A stretch of DNA of 64,000 nucleotides from Acinetobacter pragensis (GTDB lineage: Bacteria; Pseudomonadota; Gammaproteobacteria; Pseudomonadales; Moraxellaceae): contig NZ_LUAW01000045.1 of NCBI RefSeq assembly GCF_001605895.1, positions 1-64,000 of the forward strand, in the 5' to 3' direction. The position numbers and the translations under genes are program-made. Below, piece by piece: positions 27,871 through 38,100 of the stretch. Position 1 is the first letter of the stretch; every line of letters starts with the position of its first letter. Below the pieces are notes generated by a model. It was not told the origin of the DNA. It saw only the letters and a program-made list of their open reading frames with translations, and did not search any database.

Positions 27871-28161
27871 ATTGCCAGCCGATGCATAAAAAATAGATAA
27901 GTATTCAACTCATCAATCAAATCCACATTGAAATGGCCAATCTACTTATGATCCTGAACATATATACGGTTTGCTAAACCTGCCATTTCGGCCTAATTAT
28001 TTTAAGTATTTTTCAATTCATTTTTTGCATAATTAATCACAAATCCTTCAGGAATTTATTTTTTTAAATACTTGTTAAACCTTAAATTCTTAGGAATACT
28101 CAAGGCATAGCGCGTAAAACCATAAAAGCGCCACCCTTTAATTAAAATTTGGTCGCTGCGT
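27871..28161. other. AT-rich gap before the diguanylate cyclase gene
   Basis: About 290 bp with no ORF, repeat or structured RNA that I can support. It presumably carries the promoter of the cyclase gene. Confidence 0.5.
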
Positions 28162-29373
28162 ATGAAACTGCAAGGTTCCAAGCATTTAAAACGTGAAGCA
28201 ATTCAGACCTTAATTCATAAGGGGCTAAACTATGTCTATTTTTCTAAATCCCTTGAACCTGCTTATAAACAGGAATACCAAAATGAAGCCGCAATGGAGT
28301 ACCGATTCAGGGCGCCTATTGTACTTCTGCTGTATGCATTTTTAAGTTTCGGGATTTATCAAACTATTCCAACGCAAGAAAAAGTTTATGAATGGATTGT
28401 TGCCTATGGATGGGTCGGGGTCGTCATCATTTCGACTTGGCTGCTGTCTTTCTTCAAAAAGTTCAATCAATATTTCGACGTATATACCTGCATCGGCTCT
28501 ACCCTTTCTACAGCCATTTCTTTTTTGATTGTTACCGTTTTTGCCAATGCGAACGATGTGCTCAGTCATGCAGCGCTGATGTATGCGGTCATTATTATTT
28601 ACAGTTTTGTAGGCATGCGTTTCTATCCCGCAATGATTGCTGTTTGGTCTGGCGGCTTAATTGCGACGGCTATTACACTGTTCATGGGGTACCAGATTGA
28701 CTGGGCGATCCTCAACCGAACTTATACTTTCAGCAGTATTTTAGGCATGGCGCTGTGTTATGCCATTGACCGTCAGCATCGGGAAAATTATCTGCAAAAC
28801 TGCATTATTGAGCTGAATAAACAAGAAATGGATCAGCAAGCCGAACAGCTGGCAGTGTTGTCTCAAATAGATTCATTAACGGGCCTTGCCAACCGCAGGC
28901 ATTTATCAGCAGTACTTGAACAGCAATGGCAAACGGCTGTGCGCTACCAGCTGCCGCTGAGCATCTTAATGGTCGATTTAGACTACTTTAAAGATTACAA
29001 CGATCATTTAGGGCATCTTGCTGGGGACCAATGCCTGCAGGAAATTGCAATAGAGTTGAAAAATACCGCGGCGCGCAGCAGTGATTTAGCGGCGCGCTAC
29101 GGCGGTGAAGAATTCTTGCTTATGTTTCCGGTACAGGATGAAAGACAGATTGAAGCCATTGCGGCCAAATTGCTGGAACGGATTGCCGCATTAGCCATTC
29201 CGCATCCTGCCAGCCCAATCTCCCCCTATGTCACTGTCAGTATTGGCGCCGCCACGATTTCACCTCACGAACGGGATCATCTTTCTGATTTTATTCAGCG
29301 CGCAGACCAAGCCTTGTATCTGGCAAAATCAAATGGGCGCAATCAGTATTTCATTGCTAAAAAAGCGGCTTAA
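28162..29373 (+). CDS. Membrane diguanylate cyclase (GGDEF)
   Basis: A 403-residue protein that makes cyclic di-GMP from GTP. The N-terminal half has about five to six membrane helices (residues 50-205). A short coiled coil (NKQEMDQQAEQLAVLSQ) leads into the GGDEF domain. The domain has DSLTGLANRR, VDLDYFKDYND with Mg-binding Asp, and the active-site motif GGEEF. An inhibitory I-site RxxD (RSSD) lies five residues before GGEEF, so product inhibition is likely. No EAL domain. It is monocistronic, without an obvious sensor partner. c-di-GMP would be a plausible input to the pga operon at the far end of the window, but that is only inference. Confidence 0.93.
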   Translation: MKLQGSKHLKREAIQTLIHKGLNYVYFSKSLEPAYKQEYQNEAAMEYRFRAPIVLLLYAFLSFGIYQTIPTQEKVYEWIVAYGWVGVVIISTWLLSFFKKFNQYFDVYTCIGSTLSTAISFLIVTVFANANDVLSHAALMYAVIIIYSFVGMRFYPAMIAVWSGGLIATAITLFMGYQIDWAILNRTYTFSSILGMALCYAIDRQHRENYLQNCIIELNKQEMDQQAEQLAVLSQIDSLTGLANRRHLSAVLEQQWQTAVRYQLPLSILMVDLDYFKDYNDHLGHLAGDQCLQEIAIELKNTAARSSDLAARYGGEEFLLMFPVQDERQIEAIAAKLLERIAALAIPHPASPISPYVTVSIGAATISPHERDHLSDFIQRADQALYLAKSNGRNQYFIAKKAA

Positions 29374-29731
29374 TGATGATTCCCAGCCGTTTACAGCTGA
29401 AGTTCTTACTGTATTAAGCTATTAACACCAACGGTATGAAAAAATAACTGCGTCTTTTCCCGCACGGTCATTCTCACCTATATTGTCAGCCAATTGTTCT
29501 TTTTACATTCATCCAGCTTTTGAGGCATTTTTGCCTGCGGTATTTTTGCTAGAATCTCATGTCATTACTCCAAACGGCAGCCTGCACATCTAGACTTTTA
29601 TAATGCAATTTCAGCTTATAAAATACAGGACTTGATTTTAGCCCTGAGCTTGCAGGCTGCCGAGTCAGCCAGACTGTAAACACACGATCAATATGAATGA
29701 ATCTATTTAATTTAAAAGGTATTTTTATCAA
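29374..29731. other. Intergenic region upstream of mutS
   Basis: About 358 bp without a gene. An extended -10 element TGCTAGAAT (29547-29555) is a candidate mutS promoter about 175 nt before the start codon. Otherwise nothing is recognised; an ATG frame on the minus strand here looks like noise. Confidence 0.4.
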
Positions 29732-32356
29732 ATGACTGCAGAAAAATCGAACATTGATCTAAGTTCACTTACACCAATGATGCAGCAATACATGTCGGTA
29801 AAAATGCAGCACCCGCATTCGCTGATGTTTTACCGCATGGGTGACTTTTACGAATTATTTTTTGAAGATGCGCATAAGGCAGCAAAACTGCTGGGCATTA
29901 CATTGACACATCGCGGCAAAGCATACGGTGAACCGATCCCAATGGCGGGCGTTCCCTACCATGCTGCAGAAGGTTACTTGGCCCGTTTGGTCAAAAAAGG
30001 CGAAACCGTTGTCATCTGTGAGCAAATTGGTGAAGTGACAGGTAAAGCGCCTGTAGAACGCGGTGTAGTGCGGATTATTACCCCGGGAACATTGACGGAT
30101 GATGCTCTTTTAACGGCTCATCAATCTTCAAATTTGGTGGCGCTGTGCATGCAGCAGAATTCAATTGGCATAGCCCTGCTGGATCTGAGCGCTGGCCTTT
30201 TTAAAGTTCAGCAGCAAGAGTTTAAAATTGAACAGCTGGCGATTGAACTGTCCCGTTTAATGCCCAGCGAAATCATTATTGATGAAGATATTATTGACCC
30301 GAATATCATTGAACACATCAAACAGCAATTAGACTGTCCAATCACCAAACGACCAAATGTAGACTTCAACCAAAATAACGCCCAGAAAACGCTCTGTGAT
30401 CAATTTTCAGTCTCAACATTATCAGGCTTTGGCATTGACCATTTACCTTTGGCCAAAGCAGCCGCGGCAGCATTGATTCACTATGGTAAAGAAACACAAA
30501 AAACAGCTTTGCCGCATATCCGCACCATCCAGCTGGAACAAAGTTCTGACTTTATCGCATTAGACCCTGTTACGCGCCGCAATTTAGAACTGGTTGACCC
30601 GCTGTTTGATCACGGCACTTCACTGTTTCAGCTGGTGAATGACTGCCAAACAGCAATGGGCGGCCGACTGCTCCGCAGAACCTTAATGCAGCCATTGCGT
30701 GACACCGCTGTTCTGGATGGCCGGCTTGATGCAGCTCAGGCTTTGCTCAAAGGCTATCATGAGGCGCCCGTACGTTTAGTGCTGAAAGAAATCAGCGATA
30801 TTGAACGTGTACTCAGCCGTGTTGCATTGGGCAGCGCCCGCCCGCGCGATCTGGTGCAGCTGCGCCAAGCCTGCGCGCAGATTCCATATTTACGCCATGC
30901 CTTACAGCCGATTATTGAAATGCAGCAATCCAAGCTGCTGGCAGACTTAAACCATGAACTCGGTGATTTTCATGGACTGCATGAACGCCTGATGAATGCG
31001 ATTGTTGAACACCCGCCAGTGCTGCTGCGCGACGGCAATGTCATTGCAGAAGGTTTTGATGCCGAACTGGATGAACTTCGTAAAATTCGGGATCATGCAG
31101 GCCAATTCCTGATTGATTTAGAAATTCAGGAACGTGAAGCGACCGGCATCAATACGCTTAAAATCGGCTATAACCGGGTTAGCGGCTATTATATAGAACT
31201 CACCCGCGGTCAAGCAGATCAAGCGCCTGAACGCTATATTCGGCGCCAAACCCTGAAAAATGCAGAGCGCTATATCACACCTGAATTAAAATCATTTGAA
31301 GATAAAGTCCTGTCCAGTGAGTCCCGCGCTTTAGCGCGTGAAAAAATGCTGTTTGAACTGCTGCTGGAAGAATTGCGGCAAGATATAGGCAACCTGCAAA
31401 TGATGAGCAGCGCCATTGCTCATATTGATATGATGGCTAACTTTGCCCATCAAGCCCGTTTGAATCATTGGGCCCGCCCTGAATTCAGCCCAGAAACAGG
31501 TGTGAAGATTAAAGCAGGCCGGCATCCAGTTGTCGAGTCGCTGAGTAAGACGGCCTTCACGCCAAACGATACACTGCTGGACTTTAACCGCCGGATGGCG
31601 ATTATCACTGGCCCCAATATGGGCGGTAAATCGACCTTCATGCGCCAAACGGCATTGATTGCCCTGCTGGCTTACTGCGGCAGTTTTGTACCGGCAGAGT
31701 CAGCAGTACTGGGCCCAATCGACCGTATCTTTACCCGTATTGGATCGGCAGATGACTTATCGACAGGCAAATCGACTTTTATGGTCGAAATGACAGAAAC
31801 ATCTCAAATCTTGCATCATGCCACCAGCCAGTCACTGGTGCTGATGGATGAAGTCGGGCGCGGTACCAGCACCTATGACGGCTTGTCTTTAGCATGGGCG
31901 TGCGTGCTCGACCTCAGCAAGCGTATAAAGTGCTTATGCTTATTCGCCACGCATTATTTTGAGCTGACCGAACTGGGCAAAGAATCGGGCATTGACAACT
32001 ATCATGTGACTGCAAAAGAGCTGAACGGCAATTTAATTCTTTTGCATAAAGTGCAGCATGGCCCAGCCAGCCAAAGCCATGGCCTGCAAGTTGCAAAATT
32101 GGCAGGCATTCCCGCCAATGTCATTAAAGAAGCGCAAAACCGCCTGCGCATTTTAGAAAAACAGCAGCAGCTGCATTTGAATCATGCGGTGCAAAATGAT
32201 TTATTTGCAGAAAGTACTGTGCCCGAAGTCGTAGAGCGCATCATCGAGATTGAAAAAACATCGCCTGCTTTAGATTTGCTGAAAGAAATGGATATCGACA
32301 GTTTAAGCCCGCGTGAAGCGCTACAGCAGCTGTATATGCTGAAAGATAATCTTTAA
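29732..32356 (+). CDS. mutS: DNA mismatch repair protein MutS
   Basis: An 874-residue mismatch-recognition ATPase. The N-terminal mismatch-binding motif is [11 protein letters not shown], with the Phe-x-Glu that contacts the mispair. The core and clamp domains follow ([21 protein letters not shown]). The ATPase has Walker [10 protein letters not shown], Walker [14 protein letters not shown] and the [11 protein letters not shown] block. A C-terminal dimerisation tail ([13 protein letters not shown]) completes it. Full length, no frameshift, so no sign of a mutator allele. AAAAGGT lies about 12 nt before the ATG. Confidence 0.98.
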   Translation: MTAEKSNIDLSSLTPMMQQYMSVKMQHPHSLMFYRMGDFYELFFEDAHKAAKLLGITLTHRGKAYGEPIPMAGVPYHAAEGYLARLVKKGETVVICEQIGEVTGKAPVERGVVRIITPGTLTDDALLTAHQSSNLVALCMQQNSIGIALLDLSAGLFKVQQQEFKIEQLAIELSRLMPSEIIIDEDIIDPNIIEHIKQQLDCPITKRPNVDFNQNNAQKTLCDQFSVSTLSGFGIDHLPLAKAAAAALIHYGKETQKTALPHIRTIQLEQSSDFIALDPVTRRNLELVDPLFDHGTSLFQLVNDCQTAMGGRLLRRTLMQPLRDTAVLDGRLDAAQALLKGYHEAPVRLVLKEISDIERVLSRVALGSARPRDLVQLRQACAQIPYLRHALQPIIEMQQSKLLADLNHELGDFHGLHERLMNAIVEHPPVLLRDGNVIAEGFDAELDELRKIRDHAGQFLIDLEIQEREATGINTLKIGYNRVSGYYIELTRGQADQAPERYIRRQTLKNAERYITPELKSFEDKVLSSESRALAREKMLFELLLEELRQDIGNLQMMSSAIAHIDMMANFAHQARLNHWARPEFSPETGVKIKAGRHPVVESLSKTAFTPNDTLLDFNRRMAIITGPNMGGKSTFMRQTALIALLAYCGSFVPAESAVLGPIDRIFTRIGSADDLSTGKSTFMVEMTETSQILHHATSQSLVLMDEVGRGTSTYDGLSLAWACVLDLSKRIKCLCLFATHYFELTELGKESGIDNYHVTAKELNGNLILLHKVQHGPASQSHGLQVAKLAGIPANVIKEAQNRLRILEKQQQLHLNHAVQNDLFAESTVPEVVERIIEIEKTSPALDLLKEMDIDSLSPREALQQLYMLKDNL

Positions 32357-32414
32357 TGATTTAAGCTCCCGTTCAGGCATAAATTCAGCTATTCCGCATG
32401 CGTTAAACTAACGT

Positions 32415-32444
32415 AAAAAAGGCTCTCAATTGAGAGTCTTTTTC
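32415..32444 (+). terminator. Terminator after mutS
   Basis: Stem aaaaggctctca / tgagagtcttttt with one G-T pair, 58 nt past the stop. Confidence 0.85.
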
Positions 32445-32598
32445 ATTTATAAGTATTTTTGATGAATATTGATGTTTTTTATCAAATTTAACAGCCCTAT
32501 CTATATCAAATATCAATAAAAGGAATTGTTAGTTGCCTCGGTTTTTGCCTAAAATACAGCATTAGTTATTAGAACCATATTTTTAGGTAGCTGTCGCC

Positions 32599-32922
32599 AT
32601 GACCTTTGTTGTCACTGAAAACTGTATTAAATGTAAATATCAAGACTGCGTTGAAGTTTGCCCAGTAGATTGTTTCTATGAAGGTCCGAACTTTCTTGTT
32701 ATTAACCCTGATGAATGCATCGACTGCGCGCTTTGCGAACCGGAATGCCCTGCAAATGCAATCTTCTCTGAAGATGAGCTGCCAGAAGGTCAGGAAGTTT
32801 TCATTGAGCTGAATACTGAACTTTCACAAAAATGGCCTAACATTACGCAGATTGGCGACCAGCCTGCTGACCGTGAAGAATGGAACGGTAAAACAGATAA
32901 ACTGCAATATTTAGAAAAATAA
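32599..32922 (+). CDS. fdxA: Seven-iron ferredoxin FdxA
   Basis: A 107-residue cytoplasmic electron carrier. The N-terminal half has the Cys pattern of a [3Fe-4S]/[4Fe-4S] ferredoxin: [21 protein letters not shown], then [12 protein letters not shown]. The C-terminal 45 residues form the extension typical of Azotobacter/Pseudomonas FdxA. It lies downstream of mutS as in pseudomonads, where fdxA also follows mutS. It has its own leader and terminator. Confidence 0.95.
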   Translation: MTFVVTENCIKCKYQDCVEVCPVDCFYEGPNFLVINPDECIDCALCEPECPANAIFSEDELPEGQEVFIELNTELSQKWPNITQIGDQPADREEWNGKTDKLQYLEK

Positions 32923-32940
32923 TTCTTTAAATTGCGAAAT

Positions 32941-32972
32941 AAAAAAAGATCAGTACATGCTGATCTTTTTTT
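32941..32972 (+). terminator. Terminator after fdxA
   Basis: Palindrome aaaaaagatcag / ctgatctttttt with a TACATG loop, 18 nt past the stop. Confidence 0.9.
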
Positions 32973-33066
32973 ATACCGAAAGCACACATTTCATTGCAAT
33001 ATTTTCAAAATTTCTCATTCATTTTGGATTAAAATATAGCGATTGTGTAAATAATTGATTTTTATA

Positions 33067-33789
33067 ATGAAGCATTTAATAAAGGCATTGCTTGCAGTAA
33101 CAGCAATACCTCTAGTCTTTTTGGCAGGCTGCAGCACTTCGCCCCAAAAAGGTCAAACAATAACAACGCCAGATGGCAAACGTATTTTTATCCCGCAGGA
33201 ACGCATCAGTTTTGACCGCCAAGTTCCGCCCAAAGTTGTGCCCTATGCATATAACTCTTGGGTTGCTGCTGCGGACAATTTACGCCGTGTCCGTGAATAT
33301 GAAGTATTTTTAGAAAAAAATGATGTCGGCAATATTATTCCAAGCTTTGAACTGATGCGTACAGCCCGTGACTGGCAGAAATGCGGCCGTTCACAATATA
33401 TGGTGCCAAACCGTGAACTTTGGGCCAATCAGATTCCAACCTTGCGTGTATTTAAATACTTAGTTGCCGCAAAAGTTCTTACAGATTTTGAAGTGACGTC
33501 GGTCTACCGCGATTTACCGCTGAATCAATGCGCGGGCGGCGCCAGCTCTTCCCGCCACCTATATAACTCAGCCATCGATTTCCGTATTGGGCCAGAATAC
33601 CCGCAACCGGAAGACTATGCTTATATTGAAAATACCAAATTCAGGCTTTGCCAATTCTGGACACAGCATGGGCCGAGCTTAAATATGGGGCTAGGCTTAT
33701 ACGCATCAGGTCAAATCCATATTGATACTCAAGGTTTCCGTACATGGGGGCCGGATTTATCCCGAAATTCTTCAATGTGTAATTACTAA
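33067..33789 (+). CDS. Lipoprotein with M15-type (D-Ala-D-Ala carboxypeptidase-like) metallopeptidase fold
   Basis: A 240-residue lipoprotein: signal peptide with lipobox LAGC (Cys about 22). The peptidase-like part has SVYRDLPLN, then SSRHLYNSAIDF, which fits the family's H-x-x-G-x-A-x-D zinc motif with Asn in place of Gly, and a late His in GQIHIDTQG. These supply the expected His/Asp/His zinc ligands. It probably trims or binds peptidoglycan peptides at the envelope; activity is inferred only. Start 33067 (MKHLIKALL) is preferred over 33055. A terminator follows. Confidence 0.8.
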   Translation: MKHLIKALLAVTAIPLVFLAGCSTSPQKGQTITTPDGKRIFIPQERISFDRQVPPKVVPYAYNSWVAAADNLRRVREYEVFLEKNDVGNIIPSFELMRTARDWQKCGRSQYMVPNRELWANQIPTLRVFKYLVAAKVLTDFEVTSVYRDLPLNQCAGGASSSRHLYNSAIDFRIGPEYPQPEDYAYIENTKFRLCQFWTQHGPSLNMGLGLYASGQIHIDTQGFRTWGPDLSRNSSMCNY

Positions 33790-33807
33790 GTCATGACATT
33801 AACATCT

Positions 33808-33832
33808 AAGGGCCTCTTTTGAGGCCCTTTTT
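33808..33832 (+). terminator. Terminator after the M15-type lipoprotein gene
   Basis: Stem aagggcctc / gaggccctt with a TTTT loop and a T5 tail. Confidence 0.9.
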
Positions 33833-33921
33833 ACAGATAAATCCTGCAAATATGATGCAAAAAATTGCGCTTCATGATGAAAGGTTTAAAATGCATGCAT
33901 CAAAACTGAGGCGCGAATACT

Positions 33922-34587
33922 ATGCAGCAAATGTGGACAGAAATTGATGCTTATATTGATTCACATTTAATTCCTGAAGATCCAATCTTAATTCAAACAC
34001 TGAAACATACCGAAGAACGCGGCTATCCAGACCATCTGGCTGTCGCGCCGAATCAAGGTATGCTGCTGCAGATGCTGATTCAAATGAACAGCTGCAAACG
34101 TGTGCTTGAACTGGGGACTTTTGCAGCATACAGCACAATGTGGCTGGCACGCGCATTGCCGGAAGATGGCTATATTTTAACGATAGAGGGCCGTGACGTT
34201 CACGCTGCTTTAGCTCAGGAAAATATCGACAATGCCAAATTACCGCAAACAATTGATCTGAAATGCGGCCGCGCGGCAGATGTATTGCGTGCATTGCCTG
34301 ATGATACTGAAGCTTTTGACTTTATATTCATTGATGCAGATAAACAAAGCTATCCAGAATATTTGGAGCTGAGCTTAAATTTATCTCATTCGGGCAGTAT
34401 TATTGTGTTAGATAATGTGGTCCGTGCAGGCGATATTATCAAGGCTGAAAATCATAAACCAAGCATTGAAGGTATCCGTGATATGTTCAAGGCGATGCAA
34501 AACCACCCGCGCATTCTATCCTGCACAGCTTTGCAGACGGTCGGCAGCAAAGGCCATGACGGTTTTGCTATTGCGATTGTCAAATAA
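33922..34587 (+). CDS. Class I SAM-dependent O-methyltransferase (family 3)
   Basis: A 221-residue cytoplasmic enzyme of the catechol/caffeoyl-CoA O-methyltransferase type. SAM motif I is VLELGTFAAYSTMWLA. The metal/catalytic region is FIFIDADKQSYPEYL, followed by IIVLDNVVRAGDI. These Asp/Asn residues match the divalent-metal ligands of the family. The methyl acceptor is unknown. Monocistronic, convergent with the UspA gene. Confidence 0.88.
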   Translation: MQQMWTEIDAYIDSHLIPEDPILIQTLKHTEERGYPDHLAVAPNQGMLLQMLIQMNSCKRVLELGTFAAYSTMWLARALPEDGYILTIEGRDVHAALAQENIDNAKLPQTIDLKCGRAADVLRALPDDTEAFDFIFIDADKQSYPEYLELSLNLSHSGSIIVLDNVVRAGDIIKAENHKPSIEGIRDMFKAMQNHPRILSCTALQTVGSKGHDGFAIAIVK

Positions 34588-34655
34588 GCGCAATAGAGCA
34601 AAAAATATTCATATGAATATTTTTAAATAAAAACAAAAGCTTATAAATACTTACC

Positions 34656-34690
34656 ACAGAGTTATCCACAATTTATGAGGATAACTCTGT
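34656..34690. repeat. 12-bp perfect inverted repeat containing a consensus DnaA box
   Basis: The arms acagagttatcc (34656-34667) and ggataactctgt (34679-34690) surround an 11-nt spacer. The left arm plus spacer spells TTATCCACA (34662-34670), a perfect DnaA box. It lies between two convergent genes, so it may serve as a bidirectional terminator, but neither side has a T run. Confidence 0.65.
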
Positions 34691-34737
34691 AATATAATAT
34701 TTCGTATTCTTTTGCCTATTTATACACCCTGCAACGC

Positions 34738-35580
34738 TTACTTAACCACCAGCAAAGGCACAACAGAATTCCTGAATATGGTTGTTGCAATGCTGCCTAA
34801 GAAAAATTGATGAATCTTACTGTGGCTGAACGCACCCAGCACAATCAATTGAATGCCCTGCTCTTGCTGATAGAGAAGAATATTTTCAGCAACATCCCCA
34901 TAGCGGTATTCAGTTACGACATCCAAGCCCTGATCTTTTAGATACTGCATAGGTTCATTGAGTATCTCAGGGTGATCCCCCACATACAGCAAATGGCATT
35001 GCAATAGCTTTAACAGGTCGCTTTGCCCAACCCGTTTCATCAGGCTGACACAAGTCGGCGAATATTCATAAGCGAAGATAAAACGTGTAGGCGGCTTGAA
35101 TGTTGCGCCGACGGTCATGACTGTGCATTTTGCACCGCGGATAAAGTTTTCAACATTGCTGCCGATTGGCTTATTGCGTTCAGCAGAACGCTCGCCTACC
35201 CGGCCAATGACCACAATATCGTCCGACTGCAGCACATTAAAGCTTTGCTCTAGAAAGTCACCTTTTTCCTGAATATGCGACGCGGTAATACCGTATTTTT
35301 CTTGAATCATTTCACTGATATGCTTGAGCAGATTATTACTGTAATCCAAAGCAAGATCGCTTTGCTTTTGCTCTAATTCGGCTAATTCTTTCAGCAGCAT
35401 TGCATTGCTTTCAAAACCGATCACGCCGCTGATTTCACCCAAATGATAACTGGCTGGGTAATAGTCCAATACTTGAAGCAATACCAGTTCTCGCTGTGTT
35501 TCTTTTGCAATCCACACAGCAGCTTCTGCCAATGCATTAATGCACGGTGACGAGTCAATACACGCAATTACACGTTTCAT
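34738..35580 (-). CDS. Universal stress protein with two UspA domains
   Basis: A 280-residue cytoplasmic protein made of two tandem USP domains. The first (1-160) carries IGRVGERSAERNKPIGSNVENFI, which fits the ATP-binding G-x2-G-x9-G-S pattern. The second (165-280) has LGAFSHSKIHQFFLGSIATTIF, where the second Gly is replaced by Ser, so nucleotide binding there is less certain. Double-domain Usp proteins are common stress proteins whose partner is usually unknown. Monocistronic. Confidence 0.9.
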   Translation of the reverse strand: MKRVIACIDSSPCINALAEAAVWIAKETQRELVLLQVLDYYPASYHLGEISGVIGFESNAMLLKELAELEQKQSDLALDYSNNLLKHISEMIQEKYGITASHIQEKGDFLEQSFNVLQSDDIVVIGRVGERSAERNKPIGSNVENFIRGAKCTVMTVGATFKPPTRFIFAYEYSPTCVSLMKRVGQSDLLKLLQCHLLYVGDHPEILNEPMQYLKDQGLDVVTEYRYGDVAENILLYQQEQGIQLIVLGAFSHSKIHQFFLGSIATTIFRNSVVPLLVVK

Positions 35581-35746
35581 AATTAGCCTCTCTTTCTTGA
35601 ATAGCTGGGCTATAAGTTGTTTCTTATTTTTAACTTAGCACAACTTTTATCATCTTGGCAGGCTTTTATGTAAGTTCGTTTACATGCTTTATTTTTATAT
35701 GCTGTTATTTTTTATTTACAATCTGTGCTTTTACAGCAAAGCTTGA

Positions 35747-36364
35747 TTAATCCCGATAGCGTATCAATTTGGCTGGATTTCCGCCTACCACTGCCCGCTT
35801 ATCAATATTCTTAGTCACCATACTGTTCATTCCAATTACAGCATGTTCATCAATAAAAATACCGTCTTTCACCCCAGCATGCGCACCCAGCCATACATCC
35901 CGTCCAATTTCAATGCCGCGGGAACGCACTGGCTGCTGGTAAATCGGCTGATCTAAATCCATACCGTGATCAAATGCATACAAATGGCAATAGGCAGCAA
36001 TCCGCACCTGATCATGCAGCTTAATGCCTGCACGCCCGCCATCTAAAATACAATGATGGTTAATGGCCACTTCATTGCCGATCTCCAGTGGCCCATGAAG
36101 CGTGCAATCAGCAGCAATGAAGGTGTTGTCTCCTATGCTGATTTTTCGCCCTGGTTCTGCAAATATATGTGCCAATGGAGAAATAAAGCAATTTTTACCG
36201 ATTTCAACGGTTTCCATCGCCATCAAATACTCTTGATATTCTCGCTGCCATTCTTCTGCCCAACCCCGGTTTTTGGGCTTTAAGCTCCAGTATAGCCATG
36301 GCATGTAATTCAAGCGGTGCTTATGCTGTTCGCGGTATTTCAGCAATGGATCCAATTCAGTCAT
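35747..36364 (-). CDS. Hexapeptide-repeat acyltransferase
   Basis: A 205-residue left-handed beta-helix protein. The repeats run from about residue 52 (VEIGKNCFISPLAHIF) to the C-terminus, with IGDNTFIAADC, IEIGRDVWLGAHAGV and the end block AVVGGNPAKLIRYR typical of maltose/galactoside/serine acetyltransferases. The catalytic-type His is in YAFDHGMD. The acceptor is unknown. The start codon overlaps the end of yigZ by 8 nt, so the two are coupled and probably one transcript. Confidence 0.88.
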   Translation of the reverse strand: MTELDPLLKYREQHKHRLNYMPWLYWSLKPKNRGWAEEWQREYQEYLMAMETVEIGKNCFISPLAHIFAEPGRKISIGDNTFIAADCTLHGPLEIGNEVAINHHCILDGGRAGIKLHDQVRIAAYCHLYAFDHGMDLDQPIYQQPVRSRGIEIGRDVWLGAHAGVKDGIFIDEHAVIGMNSMVTKNIDKRAVVGGNPAKLIRYRD

Positions 36365-36956
36365 TTTCTGGCTCTTCGATTATTTTCAGCTGTTCTCTGC
36401 CTCGTGTCACATCTTGGAGTTTAAGCGCCAAAGGCTGTATTTGATGCACTTGCAGCAATGCCATGACCGTCACGCCTTCTGCTGTGTATTCTTCTGAATA
36501 TTCAATCTGATGCAGATTAAGCTCATACTGAAAAATAGCCCATTCATTAAATTGGCATTTAAAACTGATTTTCTTTTTCTCAATTAATTCAATCTTTTCA
36601 GCCAGCAGCAAGCACTGACCGGCCGCTCCGCCATAAGCCCGCGCAAGCCCTCCAGTGCCCAGCTTAATGCCGCCATACCAGCGGTTGACCAGCACCAGCA
36701 CATTGGTCAAGTCATTTCCTTCAATGGTGGCTAGAATAGGCCGCCCCGCTGTTCCTGAGGGTTCACCGTCATCATTAAAACGGACATTGTGGCCAATTTT
36801 CCATGCCCAGCACTGATGCGTTGTGCTCAAATCCTTGCTGTGTTCCAAAAAGTCTTTCACCGCCTGTTCATTCTCTACAGGAACCGCAATTGCTTGAAAA
36901 CGGCTTTTCTTGATGTCTTCTTCAAAACTGACAGAACTGGCAATGGTAAACGGCAT
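36357..36956 (-). CDS. yigZ: YigZ/IMPACT family protein
   Basis: A 199-residue cytoplasmic protein. The N-terminal UPF0029 domain reads KKSRFQAIAVPV, the central NDDGEPSGTAGRPIL and VLVNRWYGGIKLGTGGLARAYG are diagnostic for the family, and a C-terminal DUF1949 ferredoxin-like domain follows. The biochemical role in bacteria is unsettled; eukaryotic IMPACT acts on the GCN2 pathway. First gene of a two-gene unit with the hexapeptide acyltransferase. Confidence 0.9.
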   Translation of the reverse strand: MPFTIASSVSFEEDIKKSRFQAIAVPVENEQAVKDFLEHSKDLSTTHQCWAWKIGHNVRFNDDGEPSGTAGRPILATIEGNDLTNVLVLVNRWYGGIKLGTGGLARAYGGAAGQCLLLAEKIELIEKKKISFKCQFNEWAIFQYELNLHQIEYSEEYTAEGVTVMALLQVHQIQPLALKLQDVTRGREQLKIIEEPEND

Positions 36957-37022
36957 TTGGCTTCAAAATGTCAAAAATCGATATAATTATAACGTTTTAT
37001 TGCTTTAAAGTTTTAAAATCGC

Positions 37023-37050
37023 AAAGAAAAGCCTCCGATATTTGGAGGCT
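37023..37050 (-). terminator. Orphan terminator on the minus strand
   Basis: Minus-strand stem gcctcc / ggaggc with a 7-nt loop and tail ttttcttt. It lies 300 nt beyond lptB, which has its own candidate terminator, so it would end a separate unidentified transcript from 37050-37300, or alternatively a long lptB 3' UTR. Confidence 0.5.
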
Positions 37051-37296
37051 AAACTTTAAGAGTGAATCACCTGAGCGATCACATATAAGCAATTGCACTT
37101 TATTCTTAAATGGCTTCTGGCTGTTTTTCCGCCAGTATGAATATCAACTGCCACAGCCATGTTTTAAGCGGCGATAAAATATAGATCTGAATAAAAACAC
37201 ACAGAGACTGAACCGTATAGCGAAAACTCATTTACCCAATTCTATTAGGTCAATTTGTGCAACAGAGCACTTCCGCTTTAGCGCAAGCAGCGCCTT
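37051..37296 (-). other. Gap between two terminators after lptB, possible small transcript
   Basis: About 246 bp with no convincing ORF. It is bounded by an lptB-proximal hairpin on one side and an independent minus-strand terminator on the other, which is the outline of a small RNA gene. I could not find a clear promoter or an RNA family. Confidence 0.3.
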
Positions 37297-37346
37297 TAAA
37301 TTAAAGCCCCTCACAGCCATTATATATCTTGCATTATGAGAGGGCT
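37297..37346 (-). terminator. Probable terminator after lptB
   Basis: Minus-strand arms agccctc / gaggggct (one bulged G) enclose a long loop and lead into tttaattt. It begins 8 nt after the lptB stop. Confidence 0.55.
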
Positions 37347-37353
37347 GTTCCGC

Positions 37354-38100
37354 CTAGACAGTGAAGTCATCGCCTAAGTAAACTTTGCGTACTGTTTCAT
37401 TTTCTAAAATTTCTTGCGGAGAACCTTCTGCAATTACAGATCCTTCACTAACAATATATGCATGTTCACAAATCGCCAAAGTTTCCCGAACATTATGATC
37501 TGTGATCAACACTCCAATTCCACGGTCTTTTAAGTTCCGGATAATGTCTTTAATATCACCCACAGAAATAGGATCCACCCCGGCAAAAGGCTCATCCAGC
37601 AGCATAAATTTTGGATCTGCGGCCAATGCTCGCGCAATTTCAGCACGGCGGCGTTCACCGCCAGACACGCTCATTCCCAGTGAATCTTTAATATGGGTAA
37701 TTTTAAAATCCGCCAATAATTCTGATAAACGCTGCTGGCGCTGCTGTTTATTCAGGTCTTTTCGAGTTTCCAAAATAGACATGATATTTTCAGAAATTGT
37801 CAGCTTCCTAAAAATCGAAGCTTCTTGCGGCAAATAACCAATGCCTTTGCGCGCACGCTCATGCATGGCCAAATCGGACATATCCAAATCATCAAGGTGA
37901 ATTTCACCTTTATCCATACGCACAAGGCCAACCACCATATAAAAGCTGGTGGTTTTTCCTGCCCCGTTTGGACCGAGCAAACCTACAATTTGCCCGCTTT
38001 GCATGCTGAATGAAACATCTTTGACCACCCAGCGCTTGCTGTAATTTTTGGCCAAATGCTTAATGCATAAAGTTTGAGGCTGATTCGATGAATTCTCCAT
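37354..38100 (-). CDS. lptB: LPS export ABC transporter ATP-binding protein LptB
   Basis: The 248-residue ATPase of the LptB2FGC machine that pulls lipopolysaccharide out of the inner membrane. Walker A is GPNGAGKTT, signature VSGGERRR, Walker [13 protein letters not shown], and the H-loop ITDHNVRE. Last gene of the kdsD-kdsC-lptC-lptA-lptB unit. Its ATG overlaps the lptA stop by one base (TAATG arrangement). Confidence 0.97.
   Translation of the reverse strand: MENSSNQPQTLCIKHLAKNYSKRWVVKDVSFSMQSGQIVGLLGPNGAGKTTSFYMVVGLVRMDKGEIHLDDLDMSDLAMHERARKGIGYLPQEASIFRKLTISENIMSILETRKDLNKQQRQQRLSELLADFKITHIKDSLGMSVSGGERRRAEIARALAADPKFMLLDEPFAGVDPISVGDIKDIIRNLKDRGIGVLITDHNVRETLAICEHAYIVSEGSVIAEGSPQEILENETVRKVYLGDDFTV

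Noticed and set aside
34738..36956. Possible genomic island because of the run of minus-strand stress and acyltransferase genes
   Set aside because: Composition and terminators match the flanks, and no integrase, tRNA junction or repeat boundaries are visible.
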